Made by a program: the position numbers and the translations under genes
From: Xenophilus sp. Marseille-Q4582
GTDB taxonomy: Bacteria; Pseudomonadota; Gammaproteobacteria; Burkholderiales; Burkholderiaceae_C
NCBI RefSeq assembly: GCF_916700565.1
Contig: NZ_CAKAKO010000003.1
Location: 248,001 to 312,000, forward strand
Reading direction: 5' to 3'
Length of the DNA stretch: 64,000 nucleotides
Notes under the pieces: generated by a model
The model's database searches: none
The model's input: only the letters and a program-made list of their open reading frames with translations
Told to the model about the DNA's origin: nothing
Part shown: positions 9,818 to 18,861 of the stretch, piece by piece
Numbering within the stretch: the first letter of the stretch is position 1
Layout: every line of letters starts with the position of its first letter

Positions 9818-10744
9818 ATGACGTCCGTGGCCATCCTGGAGATCGGAGGGTGCCTGGCCTCAAGCGCGGCCCTCAGCCATGACATGCTGGCGACCGCGAA
9901 CCGGCTGGCCCCCAGCGGTCGGGCGCCCTTCCAGGTGCGCGCGGTGCAGTGCGGGCCGCGCCGCGCGTCCGGCGACCTGCATGGCGCGGACCTGGTCATC
10001 GTTCCCGGGCTCGGCATGCCGGCGGTCGACGACCTGGCCGGCACGCTCGCCGGTGCCGCGTGCCGGCGCGCCGGCGGCATGCTGGTCGATGCGCACTCGC
10101 GCGGCGCCGCGCTCGCGGCTTCCTGCGCCAGCACCTTCGTGCTGGCGCAGGCCGGCCTGCTCGACGGCCGTCGCGCCACGACGAGCTGGTGGCTGGCCCC
10201 GCAGTTCCGCCAGCGCTACCCCCAGGTGGAACTGGTGCCCGAGCAGGTCGTGGTGGCCGACTGGCCCATCGCCACGGGCGGTGCAGCCCTGGCGCACATG
10301 GACCTCATGCTGGCCGTCGTCGCGCGCTTCGCCAGCCCGGCCGTGGCGAAGACCTGCGCCCGCTTCCTGCTGCTCGACGAACGCCGCTCGCAGGCGCCGT
10401 TCATGGCCGTGACCTACCTGGCCGGCCAGGACCCGGCCCTGGCCAAGGCCGAGACCTGGGTGCGCCAGCACATCGCACGCGACTTCGCGATGGAGGAACT
10501 CGCCGCCGCCGTGGCCCTGGGCCCGCGCACCTTCGCCCGGCGCCTGGCGGCGACCTGCGGGCTCTCGCCCATCCAGTTCGTGCAGCGGATCCGGCTGGAG
10601 ACCGCGCAGCATCTGCTGGCCACCACGCGCCTGCCACTGGAGCAGATCGCGCAGTCGGTCGGCTATGCAGACGCCTCGACACTGCGGCGCCTGATCCGGC
10701 GCGACACCCAGCGCACGCCAGCGCACTTCCGCAGCGCGCGGTGA
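9818..10744 (+). CDS. GlxA-type AraC-family transcriptional regulator
   Basis: Regulator of 308 residues with an N-terminal DJ-1/PfpI-like domain (about 1-185; the nucleophile-like segment AAACASTF region appears as GAALAASCASTFVLAQAG) and a C-terminal AraC helix-turn-helix domain (about 205-305: MEELAAAVALGPRTFARRLA, then LEQIAQSVGYADASTLRRL). DNA binding is certain by family; the signal molecule is unknown. It is divergent from the dienelactone hydrolase across a 117-bp AT-richer gap with several runs of A/T just before the ATG, so mutual control is plausible. Confidence 0.85.
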   Translation: MTSVAILEIGGCLASSAALSHDMLATANRLAPSGRAPFQVRAVQCGPRRASGDLHGADLVIVPGLGMPAVDDLAGTLAGAACRRAGGMLVDAHSRGAALAASCASTFVLAQAGLLDGRRATTSWWLAPQFRQRYPQVELVPEQVVVADWPIATGGAALAHMDLMLAVVARFASPAVAKTCARFLLLDERRSQAPFMAVTYLAGQDPALAKAETWVRQHIARDFAMEELAAAVALGPRTFARRLAATCGLSPIQFVQRIRLETAQHLLATTRLPLEQIAQSVGYADASTLRRLIRRDTQRTPAHFRSAR

Positions 10745-10922
10745 ACATCCTCGGCAACGATGCGTCAAGCCGCCACACAACAACGTGGCGGATGGCCCAC
10801 AGCGCCGTGCAGGCAACACCTTTCGCTTGACCCCAGCTTAACTTGAGGTTTTATCCTGCCCGCGCCCAGGCTCCCCAGCGATGCGCTCGGCACGGTCCTG
10901 TAACCCTCTTGAGTTCTCCTCC

Positions 10923-11531
10923 ATGCTCGCCAACGACACCGAATCACCCGAATCGCCCCCCCTCGCCCAGCCGGGAGGCGCCAGTACTTTTCTCGAAGAG
11001 AAGGCTTTTCGCGCACGCTCGGTGCTCGTGTTCGGCACCGTGACGGACGCACTGGCCGCGGAAACCGTGCGCAAGCTGCTGGCGCTGGACGCCGAATCCA
11101 GTGCGCCGATCACCGTCTTCGTCTGCTCGCCCGGGGGCCATCTCGAATCGGGCGATGCCATCCATGACGTCGTGCGCTTCGTTTCCTCGCCGGTCCACAT
11201 GGTGGGCACCGGATGGGTCGGCAGCGCGGCCACCCACCTCTTCCTCGGCGCGCCGCGCGAGCGCCGCTTCTGCCTGCCGCAGACCCGCTTCCTGATCCAC
11301 CAGCCGAGTGGAGGCACCGGCGGTCCCGCCAGCGACATCGCGATCCAGGCCAGGGAAATCATCAAGGCCCGCGAGCGCATTGCGCAGGTCATCGCCCGCG
11401 AGACCGGCCAGCCGCTCGAACGCGTGCACAAGGACATCGAACGCGACCTGTGGATGCCGGCCGAGGAAGCGATGGCCTACGGGCTCGTGTCGCGCATCAT
11501 CCAGCGCCGCACGGAGCTGCCAGCGGCGTGA
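10923..11531 (+). CDS. ClpP-like serine peptidase (second, stand-alone ClpP)
   Basis: Proteolytic chamber subunit of the ClpP family, 202 residues. The catalytic triad is S101 (GWVGSAAT), H126 (FLIHQPSGG) and D175 (DIERDLWMP); the handle-region segment SDIAIQAREIIKARERI is also conserved. The serine motif lacks the usual GQAASMG wording, so it is a divergent paralogue. No clpX or trigger-factor gene is next to it, unlike the housekeeping clpP. The start is uncertain: an ATG at 10881 is in frame but neither start has a strong ribosome site. Confidence 0.8.
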   Translation: MLANDTESPESPPLAQPGGASTFLEEKAFRARSVLVFGTVTDALAAETVRKLLALDAESSAPITVFVCSPGGHLESGDAIHDVVRFVSSPVHMVGTGWVGSAATHLFLGAPRERRFCLPQTRFLIHQPSGGTGGPASDIAIQAREIIKARERIAQVIARETGQPLERVHKDIERDLWMPAEEAMAYGLVSRIIQRRTELPAA

Positions 11532-11754
11532 AGCCAGCGCTTCGCGTGCCTCGGCCCAGCCCATCGAGACCAGGGTCTCGGCCCCTGAAGCGGCGCCTGT
11601 CCGAGGTCCACGCAAGCGTAGCGGCGCTGGCTGCCGCCGCGTCCAGGGATGCGGCGCAGGCATCACGCCCGGCATCGGCGTGCCGTGAGCACCAGCGCAA
11701 CGGCTGCCTCTCCCCGCCCTCCTGCCGGCCTCCCCCTACCGCCACCCATCCCCC

Positions 11755-12363
11755 ATGCGCCCCGACCTGCTCCTCGCCTTCATGGCCTATGCGTTCGTGA
11801 CTTCGATCACACCCGGGCCCAACAACACGATGCTGCTCGCGTCGGGCCTCAACCATGGCTTCGCGCGCAGCGTGCCGCACATCCTCGGCATCAGCGTCGG
11901 CTTTGCGCTCATGGTGCTGGGCGTGGGCGCCGGGCTCGGGCAGCTCTTTGCCACCTATCCTTCGCTGTACACCAGCCTGCGCGTGGTCGGTGCGGTCTAC
12001 CTTCTCTGGCTGGCCTGGCAGATCGCCACGGCCCAGCCGATGCAGGAGGCGGCCGCCCCTGGCCAGCCCTTCGGCTTCTGGAAGGCCGCCGCCTTCCAGT
12101 GGGTCAATCCCAAGGCGTGGATCATGGCCATCGGCGCCATTGCCACCTATGCCCCGGCCGAGGGCGGATTGCTCGCGGTGACCGTCATCGCGGCCCTCTT
12201 TGCCGCCGTCAATGCGCCCAGTGTCGCCCTCTGGGCGGCCTTCGGCACGACGCTTCGCCGCTGGCTCACGGACCGGCGCCACCTGCGCCTCTTCAACCTC
12301 GCGATGGCCCTGCTGCTCGTGCTGTCCCTGTATCCCTTGCTGTCGGGGCACACGCAGGCTTGA
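11755..12363 (+). CDS. LysE/RhtB-family amino-acid exporter
   Basis: Inner-membrane export protein of 202 residues with about six hydrophobic segments. The signature SITPGPNNTMLLASGLNHGF stands in the first segment, and FQWVNPKAWIMAIGAI holds the second conserved proline motif. The family exports amino acids such as lysine, threonine, homoserine or cysteine; the substrate cannot be read from sequence. It stands alone, 223 bp after the ClpP-like gene. Confidence 0.85.
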   Translation: MRPDLLLAFMAYAFVTSITPGPNNTMLLASGLNHGFARSVPHILGISVGFALMVLGVGAGLGQLFATYPSLYTSLRVVGAVYLLWLAWQIATAQPMQEAAAPGQPFGFWKAAAFQWVNPKAWIMAIGAIATYAPAEGGLLAVTVIAALFAAVNAPSVALWAAFGTTLRRWLTDRRHLRLFNLAMALLLVLSLYPLLSGHTQA

Positions 12364-12384
12364 TCCACCGCCCCGGTCCCGTTG

Positions 12385-12485
12385 TCGCCCCAAGCCCAAA
12401 TCTGGTCGATGTGGGGCCGGACGACGAGCCGGTGGATCTCGAACAGGCAGGGCGCATCACCCGGCACAGGAGGCCGAAGACCCAT
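12385..12485 (-). pseudogene. Possible GNAT acetyltransferase remnant
   Basis: On the minus strand after the LysE gene a frame begins MGLRPPVPGDAPCLFEIHRL and continues to PHIDQIWAWG. This resembles the N-terminus of GCN5-type acetyltransferases (LRP..DA..LF.IHR...RP..E..WGW). After about 33 codons the similarity ends and no acetyl-CoA-binding region follows. It would be a decayed fragment between two live genes. The match is by eye and short. Confidence 0.35.
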
Positions 12486-12547
12486 GCAGGCCTCATGCTT
12501 TGCCATGCCGGGGGACGTCTCCAGCGGGCCGGCCAGGTCCAGGCCGG

Positions 12548-13984
12548 TCATGAGACTGTCTCGGGGGGCGACGATGGCACCGGCAGGCCCAGGGCCTTGC
12601 ACAGTGCCACGACCTGCATCTGCGCCGTCGCGTCCTGGCGCGCGACCTGCTGGCGCAGCTGGAACAGGGTGCGCTGGTTCTCCAGCACCGCCGCGTAGCT
12701 CCCGGCGCCGGCTCGGTAGCGCTTGTCGGCCATGTCGAACGCCGCCTGGGCGTGCGCTGCGGCGCGCAGCAGCGCAGCCAACTGGCGCTGCTGTTCGGCC
12801 AGCTGCGTCACGGCGTTCTCGACTTCTTCCTGCGCCGTGAGCAAGACCTGTTCATAGCGCGCCAGCGCGCCCTCCGACAGGGCCTCGGCCCCGCGCAGGC
12901 GGGCGCGGGCATTGCCCAGGCGCAGGGCGGGCCAGGACACGGTGGGCGCGATCTGGAAGGCCCGCGAGGCGGCGCTGCCCAGGTCCCCGTCGCGCAGGGC
13001 GAAGAAGCCCAGGAAGCCGCCCAGGTCGATGCGCGGATACAGCTCGGCGGTGGCCGCGCCGACCTCCTCGGCATGGGCCGCCAGAAGCCGCTCGGCCTGC
13101 ACCACGTCGGGCCGCGCCAGAATCAGCCGGTTCACGTCACCCAGCGGCAGTTGCGCCGCCAGCGGCGCGCCTTGGGCAGCCGCCGGATCGGGCAGGCCGC
13201 CCTGGCCAGGTCGCTGGCCGGCCAGCACATCGAGCCGATGGCGGGCCCGCTGCAAGGAGGCCACCAGGGGCGCAATGGCCGCCTCGCTGCGCAACAGCTG
13301 GGCCTGGGCGTTCTCCAGGTCCTCGGGCAGGCCGGCGCCAGCGCGCAGGCGAGCCTGGGCCAGCCTCACGGTTTCGCGCCAGTTGTCGGCTTCCTGCCGC
13401 GCCACCGCCAGTTGCCGCTGGTCGCCCTGCGCCTCGAACCAGGTGCGCGCCACTTCGGCGGCGATGCTCAGGCGGGTCATGTCCAGTTCGGCCTGGCCGG
13501 CCTCGGCCCGCGCCTGCGCCGCCTGCTGCAGCCGGTCCAGGCGGCCGAACAGGTCGATCTCCCACTGCACGTCGAAGCCGGCCTGCCAGGATTCGGACAG
13601 GGTGCGCGCACCGCCGTTGCTGGCCTGCTGCTGGATGCCACGGCTGTAGCCGGCGCCGCTGGTCACGCCCGGCAGGCGGTCGAGCCGGCGCTCGTCGACG
13701 ATGGCGCGCGCGGCCAGCAGGCGGGATCGGGCCTGGCGGATGTCATGGTTGTGCGCCAGCGCCGCCTCGATCCAGCGGCTGAGGCCCTCGTCCTCGAAGA
13801 TGCGCCACCAGGCGGCGGGCATCGCCCGGGACCCGCGCGCGGCGACTTCCGCTGCCTGCGGGCTGGCCAGCACGAGAGCCGGCCCCTGCGGCCGGGCGTA
13901 CTGCGGCCCGACCGCGCAGCCGGCCAGCGCCGCCGCCAGCGCTGCGGCCGCGCCCGCGCGGACACTCATCTTGCTTCGCTTCAT
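12548..13984 (-). CDS. Outer-membrane factor of RND pump, OpmD/NodT type lipoprotein
   Basis: Outer-membrane channel of a tripartite efflux pump, 478 residues. A lipoprotein signal ends in LAGC (residue 22), followed by AVGPQYARP, the usual start of mature NodT-family proteins. Two repeated OEP domains are visible: WWRIFEDEGLSRWIEAALAHN with N-terminal helices, and ALARYEQVLLTAQEEVENAV in the second. It is the last gene of the operon, and its ATG overlaps the pump stop by four bases. By operon order and type it corresponds to opmD of mexGHI-opmD. Confidence 0.88.
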   Translation of the reverse strand: MKRSKMSVRAGAAAALAAALAGCAVGPQYARPQGPALVLASPQAAEVAARGSRAMPAAWWRIFEDEGLSRWIEAALAHNHDIRQARSRLLAARAIVDERRLDRLPGVTSGAGYSRGIQQQASNGGARTLSESWQAGFDVQWEIDLFGRLDRLQQAAQARAEAGQAELDMTRLSIAAEVARTWFEAQGDQRQLAVARQEADNWRETVRLAQARLRAGAGLPEDLENAQAQLLRSEAAIAPLVASLQRARHRLDVLAGQRPGQGGLPDPAAAQGAPLAAQLPLGDVNRLILARPDVVQAERLLAAHAEEVGAATAELYPRIDLGGFLGFFALRDGDLGSAASRAFQIAPTVSWPALRLGNARARLRGAEALSEGALARYEQVLLTAQEEVENAVTQLAEQQRQLAALLRAAAHAQAAFDMADKRYRAGAGSYAAVLENQRTLFQLRQQVARQDATAQMQVVALCKALGLPVPSSPPETVS

Positions 13985-16900
13985 GCGGCCACTCCTTCGG
14001 CCTGGTCGATTTCGGCCAGTTGCCGGCTGCGCGCCCCCTGCACGCGGTGGTCGCGCGCGAGCCAGGTGTAAATCGTCGGCAGCACGAACAGCGTGAACAG
14101 CGTGCCCACCAGCATGCCGCAGACGATCACCGCCCCGAGGCCGAAGCGGCTGTTGGCACCGGCCCCGCTGGCGAACAGCAGCGGCACCACGCCGAAGGCC
14201 ATCGCCCCGGTGGTCATCAGCACCGGCCGCAGGCGGATCTGCGCGGCGCGGACGATGGCGGCGCGGCGGTCCAGCCGTTCACGGACCTGCAGCTCGTTGG
14301 CGAACTCCACCATCAGGATGCCGTGCTTGCTGATCAGGCCGATCAGCGTCACCAGCCCGATCTGGGTGTAGATGTTCAGCGTAGCCCAGCCCAGTGCCAG
14401 CGGCAGCAAGGCGCCGCAGATCGACAGCGGCACGGTGATCAGGATGATCAGCGGATCGACCAGGCTCTCGTACTGCGCGGCCAGCACGAGGTAGATCACG
14501 ACCAGGGCGGCCAGGAAGGCGAACACCAGCGCGTGGCCCTCCTGCACGTACTGGCGCGACTCGGACTGCCAGTCGTGGCTGAAGCCCGGCGGCAGCTCGG
14601 CCACGGCCTGCTCCAGGAAGCCCACGGCCTGGCCCAGCGAGACGCCGGGGGCAGGAATGGCCTGCAGGGTGGCCGCGTTCTGCTGGTTGAACTGGTTCAA
14701 CCGATTGGGCGCCACGCCCATGTCCAGCCGCACCACGGTGGACAGCGGCACCAGGCTGCCGTCCCCGGTGCGCACGTACTGCCGCGCCAGCGCCTGCGGG
14801 GTCAGGCGCTGCTCGCCCACGCTCTGCGGAATCACGTCGTAGGAGCGGCCGAACAGCGCGAAGCGGTTGACGTAGTTCTCGCCGACCAGCACGCCCAGCG
14901 AATCACCGATGTCCTGCAGCGCGATGCCCAGGCTCGCGGCCTTGGCGCGCTCGATCGTCACCTGCACCAGCGGGCTGTCGTATTCGAGGTCGCTGTCCAC
15001 CACCACGAACAGGCCGCTGTCGCGGGCGCGTTGCTTGATGCCCTCCATGGCCTCGTACAGCACCGGATAGTCCTGCGCGCTGCGCAGCACCAGTTGCACC
15101 GGCAGGCCGCCGCTGCCGCCCGGCAGCGGCGCGACCTGGAACACGAAGATGTCGCTGCCGGCGATCTCGCCGACGGCGCCTTGCAGCTCAGCCACGATCT
15201 CAGGCTCCTTGCGCGTGCGCGCTTTCCACTCCGACAGGTTGACGCCTCCGAAGCTGGCCGCGGGCCCGTCGGTGCCGTTGATGATCCAGGTGCCCACGCT
15301 TTCAGGAATGCGCGACATCACCGCATGCAGTTCGTCGGCAAAGCGTTCCGCGTAATCGAGGCTGGCATGCTGCGGCGACTTCACCGCCGCCAGCACCGCC
15401 GCCTGGTCTTCCGGCGGCGCCAGTTCGCGCTGCGGCAACTGGTAGAGGAAGGGCAGGCTGAGGCAGACCCCGATGGCGAAGCCTCCGCTGAGCCAGCGAT
15501 GCCGAAGTGATCCGCCCAGCAGGCGCCCGTAGCGATCCGCCAGGCCGCCGAAGACCCGCTCGGCCAGGCGGGCCATGCGCCCCGGTCCGTTGCCTTGATG
15601 GCTGGACTTCAGCAGCAGCGAACTCATCACCGGCGAGAGCGTCAGCGCCACCACGCCGGAGACGACCACGGCGCCGGCCAGGGTGAGCGCGAACTCGCGG
15701 AACAGCGCACCGGTCAGCCCGCCCATCAGGCCGATGGGCGCATACACGGCGGCCAGGGTCAGCGTCATGGCAACCACCGGCCCCGCGATCTCGCGCGCGC
15801 CGACCAGCGCCGCCGCCACGGGCGACTTGCCTTCCTCGATGTGGCGGTGCACGTTCTCGACCACCACGATGGCGTCGTCCACCACCAGCCCGATGGCCAG
15901 CACCATCGCCAGCAGGGTCAGCAGGTTGATGCTGAAGCCGAAGGCCAGCATCAGCGCCGCCGCGCCCAGCATGGACAGCGGGATGGCGACCACCGGGATC
16001 ACCACGCTGCGCAGTGAGCCCAGGCACAGCCAGATCACCAGAACGACGATCAGCACCGCCTCCACCAGGGTCTTCACCACCTCCTGGATCGAGGCGTCGA
16101 TGAAGCGCGCGCGCTCGTAGACCATCGCGGCCTTCACGCCCGGCGGCAGCGTCTTCTCGATCTCCGGCATCAGCCGGCGGATGCCGTCCACGATGACCAG
16201 CGGGTTGCCCTTGGGCGTGGGGAACAGCGACAGGTAGACGGCCGGCTCGCCATTCATCTGGCCGCTGGTCTGCGTCGAGGCCGCGCCCAGCTCCACCGTG
16301 CCCACGTCGCGCAGGCGCACCAGGCCGTTGCCGTCATGGCGGATGACCAGGTCGCGGAACTCCTCCACGCTCGTCAAGTCGGAATTGACCCGCACGTTGG
16401 CGATCACGTACTGCCCACGCACCTGTCCCGGCGCGGCCTGGTAGTTGTTGCGGCGGATCGCGTCGGCCACGTCCGTGGCGGTCAGCCCGCGCCCGGCCAG
16501 CCGTTCGGCGTCCAGCCACAGGCGCATCGCCAGCTTCTGGCCGCCGTCCACCTGAACCTTCGCCACGCCGTCGATGCCGGACAGCAGCGGCTCGACCACC
16601 CGCGAGAGGTAGTCGGTCAGCTCCGGCGTCGACAGGCTGCCGGTGGAAAAGCCCACATAGGCCACCGCCGTCGAATCGCCGGCCGACAGCTCGATCACCG
16701 GGTCATAGGCGCGCTCGGGCAGGCGAAAGCGGACCTGGTTGACCTTGGCCATGGCCTCGGTCAGCGCCTGGTTCGAATCCCGGTTGAGCTCCATGCGCAA
16801 CGTGACCAGGCTTCGGCCTTGCGTCGACGAGGAGGACAGGTAGTCGATGCCCTCGACCGAGGACACGGCCTGCGCGATCGGCTGCGTCACGAAGCCCTGC

Positions 16901-17076
16901 ATCAGCTCGGCCGAGGCGCCCGGGTACTCGGTACTGACCGTGATGGTGGACGTTTCCAGCGTGGGGTACTGGCGGATCGGCAGCTTGCCGAACGCGAACA
17001 GGCCCAGCAGCACGAGCAGGCTGCTGACCACCAGCGCCAGCACCGGGCGGCGAACGAAGACGTCGGTGAAGCTCAT
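13981..17076 (-). CDS. RND efflux pump, MexI-like (HAE1 family)
   Basis: Inner-membrane proton-driven exporter, 1031 residues, normal for HAE1 pumps. The N-terminal helix follows MSFTDVFVRRPVLALVVSS. Helix 4 carries the proton-relay DD pair in GLVVDDAIVVVENVHRH. The porter loops include LSSSSTQGRSLVTLRMELNR and the second repeat ends with MVEFANELQVRERLDRRAAI. From memory the sequence is strongly MexI-like, for instance TDGPAASFGGVNL and DSDLEYDSPLVQV. It is coupled by four-base overlaps to the adaptor upstream and the outer-membrane factor downstream. In Pseudomonas, MexGHI-OpmD exports phenazine and quinolone-type compounds; substrates here are unknown. Confidence 0.92.
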   Translation of the reverse strand: MSFTDVFVRRPVLALVVSSLLVLLGLFAFGKLPIRQYPTLETSTITVSTEYPGASAELMQGFVTQPIAQAVSSVEGIDYLSSSSTQGRSLVTLRMELNRDSNQALTEAMAKVNQVRFRLPERAYDPVIELSAGDSTAVAYVGFSTGSLSTPELTDYLSRVVEPLLSGIDGVAKVQVDGGQKLAMRLWLDAERLAGRGLTATDVADAIRRNNYQAAPGQVRGQYVIANVRVNSDLTSVEEFRDLVIRHDGNGLVRLRDVGTVELGAASTQTSGQMNGEPAVYLSLFPTPKGNPLVIVDGIRRLMPEIEKTLPPGVKAAMVYERARFIDASIQEVVKTLVEAVLIVVLVIWLCLGSLRSVVIPVVAIPLSMLGAAALMLAFGFSINLLTLLAMVLAIGLVVDDAIVVVENVHRHIEEGKSPVAAALVGAREIAGPVVAMTLTLAAVYAPIGLMGGLTGALFREFALTLAGAVVVSGVVALTLSPVMSSLLLKSSHQGNGPGRMARLAERVFGGLADRYGRLLGGSLRHRWLSGGFAIGVCLSLPFLYQLPQRELAPPEDQAAVLAAVKSPQHASLDYAERFADELHAVMSRIPESVGTWIINGTDGPAASFGGVNLSEWKARTRKEPEIVAELQGAVGEIAGSDIFVFQVAPLPGGSGGLPVQLVLRSAQDYPVLYEAMEGIKQRARDSGLFVVVDSDLEYDSPLVQVTIERAKAASLGIALQDIGDSLGVLVGENYVNRFALFGRSYDVIPQSVGEQRLTPQALARQYVRTGDGSLVPLSTVVRLDMGVAPNRLNQFNQQNAATLQAIPAPGVSLGQAVGFLEQAVAELPPGFSHDWQSESRQYVQEGHALVFAFLAALVVIYLVLAAQYESLVDPLIILITVPLSICGALLPLALGWATLNIYTQIGLVTLIGLISKHGILMVEFANELQVRERLDRRAAIVRAAQIRLRPVLMTTGAMAFGVVPLLFASGAGANSRFGLGAVIVCGMLVGTLFTLFVLPTIYTWLARDHRVQGARSRQLAEIDQAEGVAA

Positions 17077-18179
17077 GATGCCTGCCCCCGGCTCGCCGCT
17101 GCCCGCGGGGAGCCCGCCTCCTCGCGCAACGCGTCGCGCGCGACCTCCTCGACCGCCATGCCATCGCTGAGCTTGAGCTGGCCCGACACCACCACGCGGT
17201 CGCCCGCCTTCAGGCCGGAGACGATCTCCACCCGTCCGTCCCAGCGTTCACCCGTCTTGACCGCGACGCGGCGCACCTTCAGGGCCTGCTGTTCGCCGGG
17301 TTCGACGACGAACACCGTCTGGCCGTAGGCCGTGTAGGTCACCGCGGTTTCGGGCACGGCCAATACCGGCGTCGGCGCGTGGCGCAGCACGCGCACATGC
17401 GCGAACATGCCGGCCTGCAGCACGGCGTCGGCGTTGGGAACGCGGGCCTGCACCTGCAGCGTGCGCGCCTTGCCGATCAACGGGTCGATCGCGGCCACCT
17501 GCGCCTCGAAGCGGCGTTGCGGCCAGGCATCGACGCGGAGCTCCACCGGCTGGCCCGGCCGCAGATGGGGGAAGGCCTGTTCTTCGAGCGCGAAGTTGAC
17601 GCGGAGGGTGGCGGCATCGACCAGGCTGGCGATGGCGTCGCCGGCCTGGAGGTACTGCCCCTCATGCACGCGGCGGATGCCGACCATGCCGGCGAACGGC
17701 GCACGGATCGCCTTCTGCGCGATCACCGCCTCGCTCCTGCGCAACTCGCCCTGCGCCATGTCGTGTGCGGCCTGGGCCTGGTCGAGCTGCTCCTGCGTGG
17801 CCACCTGATCGGCCATCAACTGGCGGGTGCGTGCCAGCACGGTCTCGGCATTGCGCAGTTGCGCGCGCAGCCGCAAGCGCTCGGCCTGCTCGGGCGCGTC
17901 GTTGACCTGCACCAGCAATTCACCCTGCTTCACGCGCTGCCCGGATGTGAACGCGATGCGCGTGATGCGCCCGGCGGTTTCCGCAGCCAGTTCCACCTGC
18001 CGCGCGGCCTCCAGTTCACCGACCCCGTGGAAGGCGCGCGGCGCCTGGGCATGCTCGACCGGCGCCAAGGCCACCTTGGTGGCCGGCCAGGCGCCGGCGC
18101 CGTCCGCGCTGGCGGTGCATCCCGCCAGACCGATCGCGCTGGCCATCGCCAGACCCAGAAAGGCGATGCGGGCATTCAT
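17073..18179 (-). CDS. RND periplasmic adaptor, MexH-like lipoprotein
   Basis: Membrane-fusion protein of 368 residues linking the pump to the outer-membrane factor. The signal ends with LAGC (lipobox). The lipoyl/beta-barrel parts are visible: GELEAARQVELAAETAGRI, then ALEEQAFPHLRPGQPVEL. A coiled-coil hairpin with AQAAHDMAQGELRRSEAVI lies between. ATG at 18179 overlaps the DoxX stop by four bases; its stop overlaps the pump ATG. It belongs to the same operon and presumably the same SoxR-type control. Confidence 0.88.
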   Translation of the reverse strand: MNARIAFLGLAMASAIGLAGCTASADGAGAWPATKVALAPVEHAQAPRAFHGVGELEAARQVELAAETAGRITRIAFTSGQRVKQGELLVQVNDAPEQAERLRLRAQLRNAETVLARTRQLMADQVATQEQLDQAQAAHDMAQGELRRSEAVIAQKAIRAPFAGMVGIRRVHEGQYLQAGDAIASLVDAATLRVNFALEEQAFPHLRPGQPVELRVDAWPQRRFEAQVAAIDPLIGKARTLQVQARVPNADAVLQAGMFAHVRVLRHAPTPVLAVPETAVTYTAYGQTVFVVEPGEQQALKVRRVAVKTGERWDGRVEIVSGLKAGDRVVVSGQLKLSDGMAVEEVARDALREEAGSPRAAASRGQAS

Positions 18180-18595
18180 GCCCGTGCCTCCGGGCGGCGG
18201 TGCAGGCGGCTGGCGATCGCCGCCGCGACCAATCCGCCGATCAGGCTGATGTGCTCCAGCGCCCAGAACAGAGCCGCCTGGGCCTGCGGCTGGGGCAGCG
18301 CCCAGAAGCGGTGCACGACGAGGATGGTCAGCAGCAGAAACACGGCCAGCGCGCCGGCTCCCAGCCACAGCGCACGATCGAGCAGGAGCAGGGCCGAGCC
18401 GCCGAGCAGCACACCGATGGTGGCGATGTTGAACAGCCAGTCCGGTTCGAGCCCGGCGGCCCGCATCTCGGCCAGCCCGCCCTGGAAATCGATCAGCTTG
18501 GCCAGGCCCGACGAAAGAAATACCACCGCCAGCAGGATGCGGGCGACGAGCCATAGCCAGCGGCTGTCCAGCGTCTTTCCAATGAGGTCTTGCAT
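18176..18595 (-). CDS. DoxX-family membrane protein, MexG-like
   Basis: Small inner-membrane protein of 139 residues with four hydrophobic helices. ARILLAVVFLSSGLAKLIDF is the DoxX-family first-helix signature. The first gene of the operon, followed by adaptor, pump and channel. This gene order matches mexGHI-opmD of Pseudomonas, where MexG is a DoxX-type protein. The ATG at 18595 is preferred because it starts just before the first helix; a longer form to 18718 lacks support. The leader between promoter and ATG is about 100 bases. Confidence 0.82.
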   Translation of the reverse strand: MQDLIGKTLDSRWLWLVARILLAVVFLSSGLAKLIDFQGGLAEMRAAGLEPDWLFNIATIGVLLGGSALLLLDRALWLGAGALAVFLLLTILVVHRFWALPQPQAQAALFWALEHISLIGGLVAAAIASRLHRRPEARA

Positions 18596-18703
18596 GCGTG
18601 CGCGCTCTCTCGAAGAAACGGCCGCGCGGCATGGGGCGTGCGGCCGGAGGGTTGCAGGAAGGCTGGCCGCGGTGAAGATGGCCTGCCAGGATCGACGCGG
18701 CGG

Positions 18704-18734
18704 ACTGTAGAACCTCAACCAAAGATGAGGTCAA
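18704..18734 (-). promoter_or_regulatory. SoxR-type promoter with 19-bp spacer for the mexGHI-opmD-like operon
   Basis: Read on the minus strand: -35 TTGACC, a 19-bp spacer, and -10 TACAGT. The spacer region contains the dyad CCTCATCTTTGGTTGAGG, close to the SoxR-box pattern CCTCAA...TTGAGG. An overlong 19-bp spacer with a centred dyad is the hallmark of MerR-family activation. It lies about 100 bp upstream of the DoxX start codon. SoxR is known to control mexGHI-opmD in Pseudomonas; here the link is inferred from the site. No soxR gene is in the window. Confidence 0.72.
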
Positions 18735-18861
18735 GCCATGAGCGCAAGGAAGCCGATTCGTGAGTCGGCCCCCAGGGCTTTCGGACAGCCTCGCCGGGCC
18801 GCCGCTGGCGACATGATGAAATTCCGCTTGAATGGGCGATGCCCTGCGAGGAATCCCTCCG

